Shown piece after piece: positions 43,227 through 52,250 of a stretch of DNA of 64,000 nucleotides (the stretch's first letter is position 1; each line of letters starts with the position of its first letter). A program made the position numbers and the translations under genes. Under the pieces are notes generated by a model. It did no database searches. It was not told where the DNA came from and saw nothing but the letters and a program-made list of their open reading frames with translations. Source of the stretch: Aeromonas rivipollensis (GTDB lineage Bacteria > Pseudomonadota > Gammaproteobacteria > Enterobacterales > Aeromonadaceae); the NCBI RefSeq assembly GCF_010974825.1, contig NZ_JAAILA010000011.1, positions 124,001 through 188,000 on the forward strand, in the 5' to 3' direction.

Positions 43227-43254
43227 ATTATATTTATTTCGCAGGCTAAGTAAA
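43227..43254 (-). promoter_or_regulatory. slyA promoter
   Basis: On the minus strand a perfect -10 TATAAT (43227-43232) is 16 bp from TTTACT (43249-43254, 4 of 6 for -35). The two SlyA-like boxes overlap or border it, so autorepression is expected. Confidence 0.6.
43238..43249. promoter_or_regulatory. SlyA-like operator 2
   Basis: TTCGCAGGCTAA is, in reverse complement, TTAGCCTGCGAA, an 11 of 12 match to operator 1. It occupies the spacer and -35 edge. Together the two boxes form an 11-bp perfect inverted repeat (43211-43221 with 43241-43251). Confidence 0.6.
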
Positions 43255-43276
43255 GCGTGATTCAGCTCACATTCAG
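43255..43276. promoter_or_regulatory. CRP-like site upstream of the malate module
   Basis: CGTGA-N6-TCACA (43256-43271) has perfect GTGA/TCAC halves of the CRP consensus with correct spacing. It is about 140 nt before the 2-hydroxycarboxylate transporter start and also beside the slyA promoter, so either gene could be the target. Confidence 0.5.
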
Positions 43277-43411
43277 TTTCGGGGCTGGGGGCGCGGGGAG
43301 GGCAATGGTGCTTAAGGTTTCAATGTTTTTATATGGCTTTGCAGGCCCGCTAACCGACAGCACAGGAGGGGATACGTAGAGTGGCGCCACACCACAAGCT
43401 GGAGCATAACA

Positions 43412-44722
43412 ATGAAAAACCTCTCTACCCCCGCAGTACAGATGAAGGGCGCCTGGAGCGACCAGCAGATCGCCGGCATGCCCATGATGATCTTCCTTGG
43501 GCTCGCCACCTGCGTCCTCTACGCCGGCTGGAACGGCTCCCTGCCGCTCGGCATGGTCGGCGCCCTGGCGCTGATGTTCGTGCTCGGCACCCTGCTGAGC
43601 GAGCTGGGCGAGCGGATCCCCCCCATACGGGAATACCTGGGGGGCGGCACCATACTCGCCATCTTCGGCGGCGCCGCGCTGTTCGAGTACCGGATACTGC
43701 CGGTCGAGGCCGGTGAGGTGATAACCCGCTTCATGAAGGAGGGGGGCTTTCTGAACTTCTTCATCGCCAGCCTGGTGACCGGATCTGTGTTCGGCATGAG
43801 CGGCGCCCTGCTCAAAAACGCCGCCATGCGTTACCTGCCGGTGATCCTGGGGGGCGTGGCCCTGGCGCTGCTCAGCGTCGGCCTGGTCGGCTCCCTGATG
43901 GGATACGGCTTCAAGAATGCGGTGCTGCTCATCGGCCTGCCCATCATGGGTGGCGGCATGGGCGCCGGCGCCGTGCCCCTGGTGGAGATCCTCTCCGGCC
44001 CCTTGCAGATGTCCAGCGCCGATCTGCTGTCGCGCATGGTGCCCGCCGTGGTGATCGCCAACACCCTGGCCATACTGGTGGGCTCCCTGCTGGCACGCCT
44101 CGGTCGTCGTTACCCCTCCCTGACCGGTAACGGCAAGCTGATGGTCAAGGAAAACAGCCAGAGCGTCGCCGACGAGCAGGCCGAGGCGCCGACCCTGCAG
44201 AGCCTGGGTCTCGGGCTCTTCATCAGCTCCAGCATGTTCGTGCTGGGCTCCTTGCTCGGCAACTTCATCCCCATGCACCCCTTCGCCCTGATGATACTGG
44301 CGGTGGCCTTTATCAAGGTGAGTGGTGTATTGCCCCGTCGTTATGAACAGGCGGCCGCCGACTGGTATCAGTTCGTGGTGAGCAACCTCACCCCCTCCCT
44401 GCTGGTGGGCATAGGGGTGGCCTACACCAGCATCCCCGAGCTTATCGGCGCCTTCTCGGTCAACTACTTCATCATGGTGCTGACCACTGTGGTCGGCGGC
44501 GCCCTGGGGGCGGCCCTGGTGGGGCGCATGATAGGTTTTTATCCCATAGAGGCGGCCATCACCGGTGGCCTGTGCATGGCCAACATGGGCGGTACGGGCG
44601 ATGTGGCCGTGCTGTCGGCAGCCCAGCGCATGAAGCTGATGCCCTTCGCCCAGATCTCTTCTCGCCTCGGCGGGGCCGTGATGCTGATCCTGGCCACCGC
44701 CCTCATCTCTCTGCTCGCGTGA
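43412..44722 (+). CDS. 2-hydroxycarboxylate (malate/citrate) transporter, 2HCT family
   Basis: A 436-residue inner-membrane symporter of the 2HCT family (CitS, MaeN, CimH), which couples malate, citrate or lactate transport to Na+ or H+. About 11 transmembrane helices are seen. The two family re-entrant loop motifs are present: PIMGGGMGAGAVPLVE (GGxG in the first half) and LCMANMGGTGDVAVLS (second half). Pairing with malic enzyme and a DcuS/CitA-like kinase makes malate the likely substrate, as in Bacillus MaeN. Twenty-two nt separate it from malic enzyme. Confidence 0.88.
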   Translation: MKNLSTPAVQMKGAWSDQQIAGMPMMIFLGLATCVLYAGWNGSLPLGMVGALALMFVLGTLLSELGERIPPIREYLGGGTILAIFGGAALFEYRILPVEAGEVITRFMKEGGFLNFFIASLVTGSVFGMSGALLKNAAMRYLPVILGGVALALLSVGLVGSLMGYGFKNAVLLIGLPIMGGGMGAGAVPLVEILSGPLQMSSADLLSRMVPAVVIANTLAILVGSLLARLGRRYPSLTGNGKLMVKENSQSVADEQAEAPTLQSLGLGLFISSSMFVLGSLLGNFIPMHPFALMILAVAFIKVSGVLPRRYEQAAADWYQFVVSNLTPSLLVGIGVAYTSIPELIGAFSVNYFIMVLTTVVGGALGAALVGRMIGFYPIEAAITGGLCMANMGGTGDVAVLSAAQRMKLMPFAQISSRLGGAVMLILATALISLLA

Positions 44723-44744
44723 CGACCGGATACAGGAAAACGAC

Positions 44745-46295
44745 ATGAACGACATCATGATGGGCACCAGCCTGCCCTATGCCGAACGCAAGCGTCAGGG
44801 GCTGATGGGGCGCATGCCCCACAAGGAGGAGTCCCTCTCCCAGCAGCGCCGCCGCATCTACCGCCTGGTCTCGGCCATGCAAAGCCCCTTCGATCAGCAC
44901 CTGCTGCTGCGCCAGTTGCAGGAGGACAACCCTGTGCTGTTTTACGATCTGGTGCGCCACCACCTGCCGGAGCTGCTGCCCATCATCTACACCCCAGTGG
45001 TGGGGGAAGCCTGCCAGCGCCACAGCGATCTCTACCTGCGCAGCCACGGTCTCTACCTCTCCTGGCACGACAGGGACGAGCTGGACGCCATCTTCACTGC
45101 GGTGGAGCAGGAGGTGGACGTCATCGTCATCTCCGACGGGGAGCGGGTGCTGGGGCTCGGCGATCTCGGCATAGGCGGCATGGGGATCTGCATCGGCAAG
45201 CTGGCGCTCTACAGCGCCGCCGGTGGCATCAACCCGGCCCGCACCCTGCCCCTGTGCGTGGACGTGGGCACCAACAATCCGGCCCTGCTGGAGGATGACT
45301 CCTACCTCGGCTGGCAGGCCCCGCGCATCGACGGCGAGACCTACTACCACTTCATGGACAAGGTAGTGGCGGCCATCCATAAACGCTGGCCCCAGGTGGT
45401 GCTGCAGTTCGAGGACTTTGCCGGCAAGCATGCCGCCAACCTGCTGGCCCGCTACCGGAACGAGCTCTGCATGTTCAACGACGACATCCAGGGCACGGCG
45501 GCGGTCGCCTCCGCCTGCGTGCTGGCGGGGTTGCAACAGGCGGGAAGCACCCTTGCCGACACGCCGGTGCTCATCGTCGGCGCGGGCTCGGCGGGCTGCG
45601 GCATCGCCGCCATGCTGGCCCGGCTGGCGGGCAGTCCAGAGCGGGTGCAGTTGTTCGATCAGGACGGCCTGGTCTGCCTGGACAGGGCCAACCTGACCCC
45701 CTCCCAGCAGCCCTTCGCCCGCCCGGCAGAGGAGGTCTGTGGCTCCCTGCCCGAGCTCATCGCCCGGCTGCGCCCCGGGGTGCTGATCGGGGTGAGCGGC
45801 CAGGGCGGCCTCTTCACCGAGCAGGTGCTTGGTGCCATGGGGGAGGCGTGCGAGCGCCCCGTCATACTGCCGCTCTCCAACCCGACCCGCAGCGCCGAGG
45901 CGACCCCGGAACAGGTGTGGCGGGCCACGGGCGGGCGCGCCCTGCTCGCCACCGGCAGCCCCTTCGCCCCGGTCGAGGTAGGGGGGGAGATGCGGGTGGT
46001 CTCCCAGTGCAACAACGTCTATGTCTTCCCGGGCATCGGCCTCGGTGCCTGCGCGGTCAAGGCGCGCCGCATCAGCGATGGCATGTTGCTGGCCGCGGTG
46101 CGGGCTGTGGGTGCCTATCCGCTGGTGACGGGTCGGCTGCTGCCCCCTATCGAACAGGTGGGAGAGGTGGCCCGTGCGGTCGCCAGGGCCGTGGCCCTGA
46201 CCGCCCGCGAGGAGGGGTTGGCGGATTTTGACGGTGATCCCGCGCCGCTCATTGACCAGACCTGGTGGCGCCCGCACTATTGGTCCGCCTCCTGA
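44745..46295 (+). CDS. maeA: NAD-dependent malic enzyme
   Basis: A 516-residue malic enzyme converting malate to pyruvate and CO2. It has LPIIYTPVVGEACQ (catalytic Tyr), ISDGERVLGLGDLGIGGMGI, the metal site in QFEDFAGKHAANLL plus MFNDDIQGTAAV, and the Rossmann loop VLIVGAGSAGCGIA. It is the SfcA/MaeA form but shorter than the E. coli enzyme (565), lacking part of the N- and C-termini. AGGA precedes the start by 9 nt. It is the metabolic partner of the 2HCT transporter, letting imported malate feed pyruvate. Confidence 0.93.
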   Translation: MNDIMMGTSLPYAERKRQGLMGRMPHKEESLSQQRRRIYRLVSAMQSPFDQHLLLRQLQEDNPVLFYDLVRHHLPELLPIIYTPVVGEACQRHSDLYLRSHGLYLSWHDRDELDAIFTAVEQEVDVIVISDGERVLGLGDLGIGGMGICIGKLALYSAAGGINPARTLPLCVDVGTNNPALLEDDSYLGWQAPRIDGETYYHFMDKVVAAIHKRWPQVVLQFEDFAGKHAANLLARYRNELCMFNDDIQGTAAVASACVLAGLQQAGSTLADTPVLIVGAGSAGCGIAAMLARLAGSPERVQLFDQDGLVCLDRANLTPSQQPFARPAEEVCGSLPELIARLRPGVLIGVSGQGGLFTEQVLGAMGEACERPVILPLSNPTRSAEATPEQVWRATGGRALLATGSPFAPVEVGGEMRVVSQCNNVYVFPGIGLGACAVKARRISDGMLLAAVRAVGAYPLVTGRLLPPIEQVGEVARAVARAVALTAREEGLADFDGDPAPLIDQTWWRPHYWSAS

Positions 46296-46312
46296 GCTTG
46301 CAAGGTTAATCG

Positions 46313-47878
46313 ATGAAACTGCGTCACCAACTGGTCACCCTCTCCCTCGGGCTGTCACTGCTGCTGATCCTGATCCTGGGTGGGCTGCTCGCCCTCTTCA
46401 TCCGCCACCTGCTGGAGAGCAACCTGGAGGAGAAGGGGAGCGATCTGGCCCGGGTGCTGGCGGCGGACAGCCGGGTGGTGCAGGCCCTGCAGCAGGGCAA
46501 TGATCCCGGCCTGCGGGACTATGTACAGGGGATCTGCAGCCGCACCGATGCCGCCTATATGGTGGTGACGGACGAGCACGCCCGCCGCCTGAGCCACCCC
46601 TCCCCCGAGCTGGTCGGTGCGACCTTCCGTGGCGAGGACATCTGGCCGGCGATCCAGGAGAGGCGCAGTTACTGCTCCAGGGATAAAGGCACGCTCGGCC
46701 CGGCCATCCGCTGCTTCTCGCCTGTGATCGGGGCGGACGGGCGCGCCATAGGCGCGGTGGCGGTGGGCTATCTGATGCGGACTGTGGAGGGCATCTATCT
46801 GGAGCGGATAGCCCTGCTCATCAGCGCCATCGGCGCCGTGCTGGGCTGCGGCCTGCTGCTGGCGCTCTGGTTGCAGCACCGGCTGCGGCGCACTCTGCTG
46901 GATCTGGAGCCGGAGACCATAGTCAACCGCTTCGCCCAGCAGGATCTGGTGCTGGAGGGCATCTCGGAGGGGATAGTGGCCCTCGATGGCAACCATCGCA
47001 TCAAGATGCTCAATAGCGCGGCCTTCTACCAGCTACGGCTACCGGGCACCGGCCGCCACGCCCTGCTGGGGCAATCCCTGGCCGAACTGGCCCCCAGCCT
47101 GTTGCCCGCCCTGAACCAGCAGGGGGGGGTGAACTTCACCGTGCAGGGGGAGGCGTTCGTCGGTCACTGGCAGGATCTCAGCGGCCGCGAGCCGGGCCGC
47201 ATGCTGATCTTCAGCCGACCGGATGGCACCGGCAGCCTCGGCATGCAGGTGACTCACCTGCGCCAGTATGCCGAGATGCTGCGGATCCAGACCCACGAGT
47301 TCGCCAACAAGCTGAGCAGCCTCTCCGGCCTGCTGCAGCTCGGCCATGTGGATCAGGCGGTGGAACTGATCCAGCAGGAGAACGAGGCCTGCCAGACCAT
47401 GCTGCAGGATCTGCTGCGCTCCATCGAGAACAAGCCGGTGGCCGGCCTTATCCTCGGCAAGTTCAGCCGGGCGCGGGAGCTGGGAGTCGAGCTGGTGCTG
47501 GATCCCGGCTCGGCCCTCGGGGAGTACCCGGCCGAGGTGTCGGCGGATCTCATCACCTGCATCGGCAACCTGCTGGACAACGGCATCAGGGCCGCCTGGG
47601 CGAACCGCCAGCGGTGCGTGCCCCGGGTGCTCATCTCGGTGGATGACTTCGGGCGTCGGCTGGTGATCGAGGTGGAGGACAGCGGCGAGGGGGTGGACGA
47701 GGCGCTGGCGGATCACCTGTTCGACTATGGGATCAGTCGCCAGACCGGCGATCATGGCGTAGGTCTCTTCCTGGTCAAGAAGACGGTGGCCCGCCGTGGG
47801 GGTGTGATAGAATGGCGCCGCACCGCCGAGCAGACCACCTTGTTCGGTATCTATTTGAATAAAAACCAATTGGTGTGA
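46313..47878 (+). CDS. DcuS/CitA/MalK-type sensor histidine kinase
   Basis: A 521-residue membrane kinase for di- or tricarboxylates. It has an N-terminal helix (SLGLSLLLILILGGLLALFI), a periplasmic PAS-like sensor (about 35-160), a second helix (IALLISAIGAVLGCGLLLAL), a cytosolic PAS domain (about 205-300), and a kinase core. The phospho-acceptor His (about 327) lies in QTHEFANKLSSLSGLLQLG, the signature of this subfamily. The ATPase has LLDNGIRAA (N box), DSGEGV (G1) and HGVGLFLVK (G2). It begins 17 nt after malic enzyme and most likely senses malate to control this operon. Confidence 0.92.
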   Translation: MKLRHQLVTLSLGLSLLLILILGGLLALFIRHLLESNLEEKGSDLARVLAADSRVVQALQQGNDPGLRDYVQGICSRTDAAYMVVTDEHARRLSHPSPELVGATFRGEDIWPAIQERRSYCSRDKGTLGPAIRCFSPVIGADGRAIGAVAVGYLMRTVEGIYLERIALLISAIGAVLGCGLLLALWLQHRLRRTLLDLEPETIVNRFAQQDLVLEGISEGIVALDGNHRIKMLNSAAFYQLRLPGTGRHALLGQSLAELAPSLLPALNQQGGVNFTVQGEAFVGHWQDLSGREPGRMLIFSRPDGTGSLGMQVTHLRQYAEMLRIQTHEFANKLSSLSGLLQLGHVDQAVELIQQENEACQTMLQDLLRSIENKPVAGLILGKFSRARELGVELVLDPGSALGEYPAEVSADLITCIGNLLDNGIRAAWANRQRCVPRVLISVDDFGRRLVIEVEDSGEGVDEALADHLFDYGISRQTGDHGVGLFLVKKTVARRGGVIEWRRTAEQTTLFGIYLNKNQLV

Positions 47879-47881
47879 GTC

Positions 47882-48574
47882 ATGAAGCCAATTTTCACTC
47901 TTGTTATCGAGGACGACGAGCGGATCGGCGCCATCCTGGCGGAGCTTATCTCCTCGACCCCGGGCTACTCCCTGCTGGGGCGGGCCGAGAGCCTGGCCCA
48001 GGCCGATCTCATGATGCGTGCCACCGAACCCCAGTTGCTGGTGGTGGACATCTCCCTGCCGGACGGCTCGGGTCTTGAGTGGGTGAACCGGCTGCGCAGC
48101 CACAATCGGGAGGTCTTCGTGGTCATGGTGACCGCCTCCTGCGACGTGGAGACCATACAGCAGGCCCTGAATCTCGGGGTGCAGGACTACATCATCAAGC
48201 CGCTGCGGCTGTTTCGCATCCAGCAGAGTCTGGACGAGATCCTGACCCTGCATCGCCGCCTGTGCGAGCGCGGCCTGCTGGAGCAGAGCGATCTCGATCG
48301 CCTGATGGGCAAGGGACGGATTCAGCCGAGGGAGGTGCGCGACACCCCCAAGGGCATAGACGCCATCACCTTGCGCCAGGTGCTGGAGCTGCTGGCGGGG
48401 GAGCCGGACACCGCCTTCTCCACCGATACGGTGGCGCTGCGCCTGTCACTCAGCCGCACAACGGCGCGCCGCTACCTGGAGTTTCTGGAGTCCGAAGACA
48501 AGCTGGACGTGGATCTCAACTACGGCCAGCGCGGTCGCCCCGAGCGGCGCTACCACTGGCGGAGGAGCAGCTGA
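47882..48574 (+). CDS. DcuR/CitB-type response regulator
   Basis: A 230-residue regulator with a receiver domain (IEDDERIG; phospho-acceptor Asp56 in LLVVDISLP; Thr in MVTASCD; Lys in YIIKPLR) and a C-terminal helix-turn-helix of the CitB/DcuR kind (FSTDTVALRLSLSRTTARRY). It starts 3 nt after the kinase stop, so the pair is co-translated. Likely targets are the transporter and malic enzyme promoters. A strong terminator ends the module. Confidence 0.92.
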   Translation: MKPIFTLVIEDDERIGAILAELISSTPGYSLLGRAESLAQADLMMRATEPQLLVVDISLPDGSGLEWVNRLRSHNREVFVVMVTASCDVETIQQALNLGVQDYIIKPLRLFRIQQSLDEILTLHRRLCERGLLEQSDLDRLMGKGRIQPREVRDTPKGIDAITLRQVLELLAGEPDTAFSTDTVALRLSLSRTTARRYLEFLESEDKLDVDLNYGQRGRPERRYHWRRSS

Positions 48575-48592
48575 GGCCGTTCTAACCCGCTG

Positions 48593-48627
48593 ATGAAAGA
48601 AGGGAGCCCGAGGCTCCCTTCTTTCAT
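48593..48627. terminator. Bidirectional terminator
   Basis: Sixteen-base-pair perfect stem (48593-48608 with 48612-48627) and 3-nt loop between the convergent regulator and EamA-type genes. Confidence 0.88.
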
Positions 48628-48651
48628 TGCGCAGCAACGGCGTTCGCCGGC

Positions 48652-49539
48652 TTATGCCCCTTCCACCAGAGCGGGGCGTGCCCTCGGCTTGAACTGGGAG
48701 ATCATGACGCCGGTCAGGATCAGGCCGCCGCCTATCAGGTGATGGCCATGGATGGGCTCCCCCAGGGAGATGACGGCGATCAGCGCCGTGCACAGGGGCA
48801 TCAGGTTCATGAACACAGAGGTGCGCTCCGCCCCCATGGCGGCGAGGCCGCGCATCCAGCAGTAGGCCGCCAGCAGGGAGGAGGCGAGCCCGGCGAACAG
48901 CACCAGACCCCAGCCTTCGGCGGGCACCGCCAGGGAGTCAGCACTCAGGGCGACCGGGATCAGCAGCAGCACCGCCAGCAGGATCTGCAGATAGAGGTTG
49001 AGCCAGGGGCCGAACGGCAGTTGCCAGCGGCGGATCAGCAGGCCATAGAGCGCATAGCTGGCGGAGCCGAGCAGCATGAGGCCGTCCCCCGGATTGATAC
49101 CGTCGTGCAGCAGGGCCAGGGGGTTGCCCTGACCCAGCAGCCAGAGCACCCCGAACAGGGAGAGGCTCATGCCGAGCAGCGCCTGCTTGCCCGGACGTTG
49201 GCCGAAGAAGAGGGCGCTCTGCAGCAGGGTCAGCAGCGGTATGAGGGAGCCGATGACCCCCATGTTGGTGGCCGAGGTGCTGTGGGCGGCGTAGTAGGCC
49301 AGGCACTGGTAGAGCACCATGCCAAGGGCCGCCAGCACCAGCAGCTTGCCGAGCCAGGGACGGATCTCGGCGCGGCGGCGCCACAGCTGCGGCAGGCAGA
49401 AGGGGGAGACCGCCAGGGCGGCGATCACCCAGCGGTAGAAGGAGATGGCGGCGGGATCCAGCACGCCGGCGGCGGCCTTGGAGACCACGGTATTGGCGGC
49501 CCAGATCAGGATGGCGAGCAGGGGGAAGAGAAAGGGCAT
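48652..49539 (-). CDS. EamA-family DMT exporter
   Basis: A 295-residue drug/metabolite transporter with ten predicted helices in two EamA repeats; FPLLAILIWAANTVVSKAAA opens the first, and GDGLMLLGSASYALYGLLIR the second. Members export amino acids or small metabolites. The ATG at 49539 has AAGGAG 7 nt upstream; an open frame continuing far upstream is antisense to the AraC gene. It is divergent from the AraC-type regulator, its likely controller. Substrate unknown. Confidence 0.88.
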   Translation of the reverse strand: MPFLFPLLAILIWAANTVVSKAAAGVLDPAAISFYRWVIAALAVSPFCLPQLWRRRAEIRPWLGKLLVLAALGMVLYQCLAYYAAHSTSATNMGVIGSLIPLLTLLQSALFFGQRPGKQALLGMSLSLFGVLWLLGQGNPLALLHDGINPGDGLMLLGSASYALYGLLIRRWQLPFGPWLNLYLQILLAVLLLIPVALSADSLAVPAEGWGLVLFAGLASSLLAAYCWMRGLAAMGAERTSVFMNLMPLCTALIAVISLGEPIHGHHLIGGGLILTGVMISQFKPRARPALVEGA

Positions 49540-49635
49540 AGGCACTCCTTGATACGATGACGAGAGTCTAGCCTTGTCTTGAACGATGCAAGTAGCGTAA
49601 ATAAGACATGTCATAACCGCTTTGGGACAATCTTC

Positions 49636-50430
49636 ATGGGCAGCCTCACCCTGGCCGAGCAGGATCGCCTGCTGGCCGACCCCAACCCCCTCTATTTTCG
49701 CTACCGCCAGATCCAGGGGGGCAACGCCTGCGCCGAGCATACCCACCCCTGGGGCCAGCTCAGCCTCATCAGCCTGGGGGTCATGGTGGTGGAGGTCGGG
49801 GGGGAGCGGTTGGTGGCGCCGGCCGACTACCTCATCTGGGTGCCGGCCAACCTGCCCCACAGCGCCTTCAACGAGCAGACCCTGGACTACACCTCCATCT
49901 ACGTGAGCCACGCGCTGGCCCCGCGCCTGCCAAGGGAACCCCAGTTGCTGGAATTGACCCCCTTGCTGCGGGCCCTGCTGGAGGATTTTACCCAGCGCCG
50001 GGTCGGCCATCTGGAGGACGAGTGGGACGCGCGCCAGGGGGCGCTCTTCATCGAGAAGCTGGCCCGCACCCGCTGCCAGCCGAGCTACCTGCCCCAGAGT
50101 CGCGACCGCCTGCTGGCCCCGCTGCTGGCCGCTCTGCACGCGGCCCCCGAGGACAACCGCACCCTGGCCGAATGGGCCAAGGTCTTGCACAGCACCGAGC
50201 GCACCCTGGCGCGGCGCTGCCAGAAGGAGCTGGGCATGAGCCTGGGCCAGTGGCGCACCCGGCTGCGCATGGTCAAGGCGCTGGACTGGCTGCGGGGGGA
50301 GATGCCGGTGCAGGAGATAGCCTGGCGCCTCGGTTACACCTCGACCTCGGCCTTTATCGCCATGTTCCAGCGTGAGCAGGGATGCGCCCCCCAGCGTTAT
50401 CGCCAGCAACTGGGCCAGCCAGGGGGCTGA
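49636..50430 (+). CDS. AraC-family transcriptional regulator
   Basis: A 264-residue regulator with an N-terminal cupin-like sensor domain (about 1-120: HTHPWGQLSLISLGVMVVEV, PADYLIWVPANLPHSA) and a C-terminal AraC HTH pair (about 165-260: LAEWAKVLHSTERTLARRCQ, IAWRLGYTSTSAFIAMFQRE). The frame extends upstream to a TTG, but the ATG at 49636 starts the domain. It is divergent from the EamA exporter, about 96 nt apart, a common regulator-exporter layout. Confidence 0.87.
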   Translation: MGSLTLAEQDRLLADPNPLYFRYRQIQGGNACAEHTHPWGQLSLISLGVMVVEVGGERLVAPADYLIWVPANLPHSAFNEQTLDYTSIYVSHALAPRLPREPQLLELTPLLRALLEDFTQRRVGHLEDEWDARQGALFIEKLARTRCQPSYLPQSRDRLLAPLLAALHAAPEDNRTLAEWAKVLHSTERTLARRCQKELGMSLGQWRTRLRMVKALDWLRGEMPVQEIAWRLGYTSTSAFIAMFQREQGCAPQRYRQQLGQPGG

Positions 50431-50444
50431 TGAGCCTGGTGGAA

Positions 50445-50475
50445 AAAGAGAGGGCGCCCATGGGCGCCCTTGTCA
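50445..50475 (-). terminator. Terminator of the aldehyde dehydrogenase gene
   Basis: A 20-bp perfect palindrome (50451-50470) followed on the minus strand by CTCTTTTTCC. It also lies at the end of the convergent AraC gene. Confidence 0.75.
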
Positions 50476-50490
50476 TCAGGGGTGGCAGGA

Positions 50491-52008
50491 TCAGAAGAAG
50501 CCGAGGGGGTTGATGTCGTGGCTCACCAGCAGGTTCTTGGTGTTCTGGTAGTGATCCAGCATCATCTTGTGGGTCTCGCGGCCTATGCCTGACTTCTTGT
50601 AGCCGCCGAAGGCGGCGTGGGCCGGGTAGGCGTGGTAGCAGTTGACCCAGACCCGGCCAGCCTGGATGCCGCGCCCCATGCGCCAGGCCAGGTTGCTGTC
50701 CCGGGTCCAGAGACCCGCCCCCAGGCCATACTGGGTGTCGTTGGCGATGGCCAGGGCATCCGCCTCGTCCTTGAAGGTGGTGACCCCGAGGGCCGGCCCG
50801 AAGATCTCCTCCTGGAACACCCGCATCTTGTTCTGGCCCGAGAAGATGGTGGGCTGGATGTAGAAGCCCCCCTCAAGGCCGCTCACTTTGGCCGGGCCGC
50901 CGCCTATCAGCATCTTGGCCCCCTCGCCGCGGCCTATCTCCATGTAGCTCAGTATCTTGTCAAACTGCTCCCGGGACGCCTGGGCGCCCACCTGGGTGGC
51001 GGTGTCCAGGGGGTTGCCCTGCACTATGGTGCGGGCGCGGGCCAGCACCCTGTCCATGAAGTCGTCATAGATGCTGGCCTGCACCAGGGCGCGGGAGGGG
51101 CAGGTGCACACCTCCCCCTGGTTGAAGAAGGTCATCAGCATGCCTTCCACCGCCTTGTCGATGTAGTTGCTCTCGTGCTGCATCACGTCGGCGAAGTAGA
51201 TGTTGGGGGACTTGCCGCCGAGCTCGACGGTGGAGGGGATCAGCTTGTCGGCGGCGCAGCGCAGTATATGGGCGCCGACTTCGGTCGAACCGGTAAAGGC
51301 CAGCTTCTGGATCCTGTCGCTGGTGGCCAGCGCCTGACCCGCCTCGGCGCCGAAGCCATTGACCACGTTGACCACGCCGGGAGGCAGTATGTCCTTGATG
51401 AGATCCATCATCAGCATGATGGTGACCGGGGTCTGCTCGGCGGGCTTGAGCACGCTGCAGCAGCCGGCCGCCAGCACGGGGGCCAGCTTCCAGGCTGCCA
51501 TCAACAGCGGGAAGTTCCAGGGGATGATCTGGCCGACCACGCCTATGGGCTCCTTGAAGTGGTAGCTGACGGTGTGCTGATCCAGCTCGGCGGCCGAGCC
51601 CTCCTGGGCACGGATGCAGCCGGCGAAGTAGCGGAAATGATCCACCACCAGTGGCAGGTCGGCGGCCAGGGTCTCGCGCACCGCCTTGCCGTTCTCCCAG
51701 GTCTCGGCGACGGCGAGCACCTCTATGTTCTGCTCGATGCGATCGGCGATGCGCAGCAGCAGGTTGCTGCGCTCGGTGACGCTGGTCTTGCTCCAGCTGG
51801 CAAAGGCCTTGTGGGCGGCATCCAGCGCCAGCTCGATGTCGGCGGCGTCGGATCTGGCCACCTCGCAGAACACCCGGCCATCCACCGGCGAGACGTTCTC
51901 GAAATAGCGGCCAGCGCGGGGGGCCACCCAGTCGCCACCGATGAAGTTGTCGTAACGGGACTTGAAGCTGACCAGGGCGCCTGCCTGACCGGGAGCGGTG
52001 TAAATCAT
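50491..52008 (-). CDS. aldB: Aldehyde dehydrogenase AldB/ExaC/AcoD type
   Basis: A 505-residue NAD(P)-dependent dehydrogenase oxidising acetaldehyde and similar aldehydes. Motifs: [16 protein letters not shown] near the front, [30 protein letters not shown] (cofactor loop), [13 protein letters not shown] (general-base Glu) and [16 protein letters not shown] (nucleophile Cys). The AldB/ExaC subgroup ends in DINPLGFF, as seen. A sigma-54 promoter lies upstream and an AcoR-type activator is divergent, so it is probably induced by alcohols, aldehydes or acetoin. Confidence 0.93.
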   Translation of the reverse strand: MIYTAPGQAGALVSFKSRYDNFIGGDWVAPRAGRYFENVSPVDGRVFCEVARSDAADIELALDAAHKAFASWSKTSVTERSNLLLRIADRIEQNIEVLAVAETWENGKAVRETLAADLPLVVDHFRYFAGCIRAQEGSAAELDQHTVSYHFKEPIGVVGQIIPWNFPLLMAAWKLAPVLAAGCCSVLKPAEQTPVTIMLMMDLIKDILPPGVVNVVNGFGAEAGQALATSDRIQKLAFTGSTEVGAHILRCAADKLIPSTVELGGKSPNIYFADVMQHESNYIDKAVEGMLMTFFNQGEVCTCPSRALVQASIYDDFMDRVLARARTIVQGNPLDTATQVGAQASREQFDKILSYMEIGRGEGAKMLIGGGPAKVSGLEGGFYIQPTIFSGQNKMRVFQEEIFGPALGVTTFKDEADALAIANDTQYGLGAGLWTRDSNLAWRMGRGIQAGRVWVNCYHAYPAHAAFGGYKKSGIGRETHKMMLDHYQNTKNLLVSHDINPLGFF

Positions 52009-52065
52009 CTCATCATCCTTATGTGTGTGGTCCTGACCGGCCCGGGGCCGGTGACCAGCTGCTAT

Positions 52066-52081
52066 CGCAAGGGCCGTGCCA
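52066..52081 (-). promoter_or_regulatory. Sigma-54 promoter of the aldehyde dehydrogenase gene
   Basis: On the minus strand TGGCACG-GCCC-TTGCG matches the -24/-12 consensus TGGCACG-N4-TTGCW at every position but the last, 58 nt before the start codon. Confidence 0.85.
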
Positions 52082-52178
52082 GAGGGTCTGACCAGAGCGA
52101 CGAAAGTTAATAAAACGTTATCAAACGGGATGCGGCGGCGTATCTTGATTAACCAGTGACCCCGGTCGTGGCGATGAG

Positions 52179-52228
52179 ACTGTGCCGTTTCTGGACAGTG
52201 GTCGTGACACTGTGCCCTTTGTGAACAG
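52179..52228. promoter_or_regulatory. Paired upstream activator sites (AcoR-type)
   Basis: Two repeats 30 bp apart, ACTGTGCC plus GTTTCTGGACAG (52179-52198) and ACTGTGCC plus CTTTGTGAACAG (52209-52228). Each has TGT-N11-ACA symmetry, and each is preceded by GTCGTG. They lie 100-150 bp upstream of the sigma-54 promoter, the usual enhancer position. Confidence 0.55.
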
Positions 52229-52250
52229 GAGGCGTGATGAGCGAGTTACC
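52220..52250 (+). repeat. Tandem copy of the acoR-like gene start (copy 1)
   Basis: Thirty-one nt including ribosome binding site, ATG and the codons for SELP recur exactly at 52282-52312, offset 62. Sequence beyond is similar but diverged (PQSSPGP against PQSIPSPSP). See the short frame 52237-52299. Confidence 0.9.

Noticed and set aside
44703-46277. A 524-codon frame antisense to malic enzyme
   Set aside because: No domain, no ribosome binding site; malic enzyme frame is certain.
48652-50409. A single 585-residue EamA fusion protein
   Set aside because: The N-terminal 290 residues are the antisense reading of the AraC gene; the ATG at 49539 has a good ribosome binding site and begins the transporter domain.
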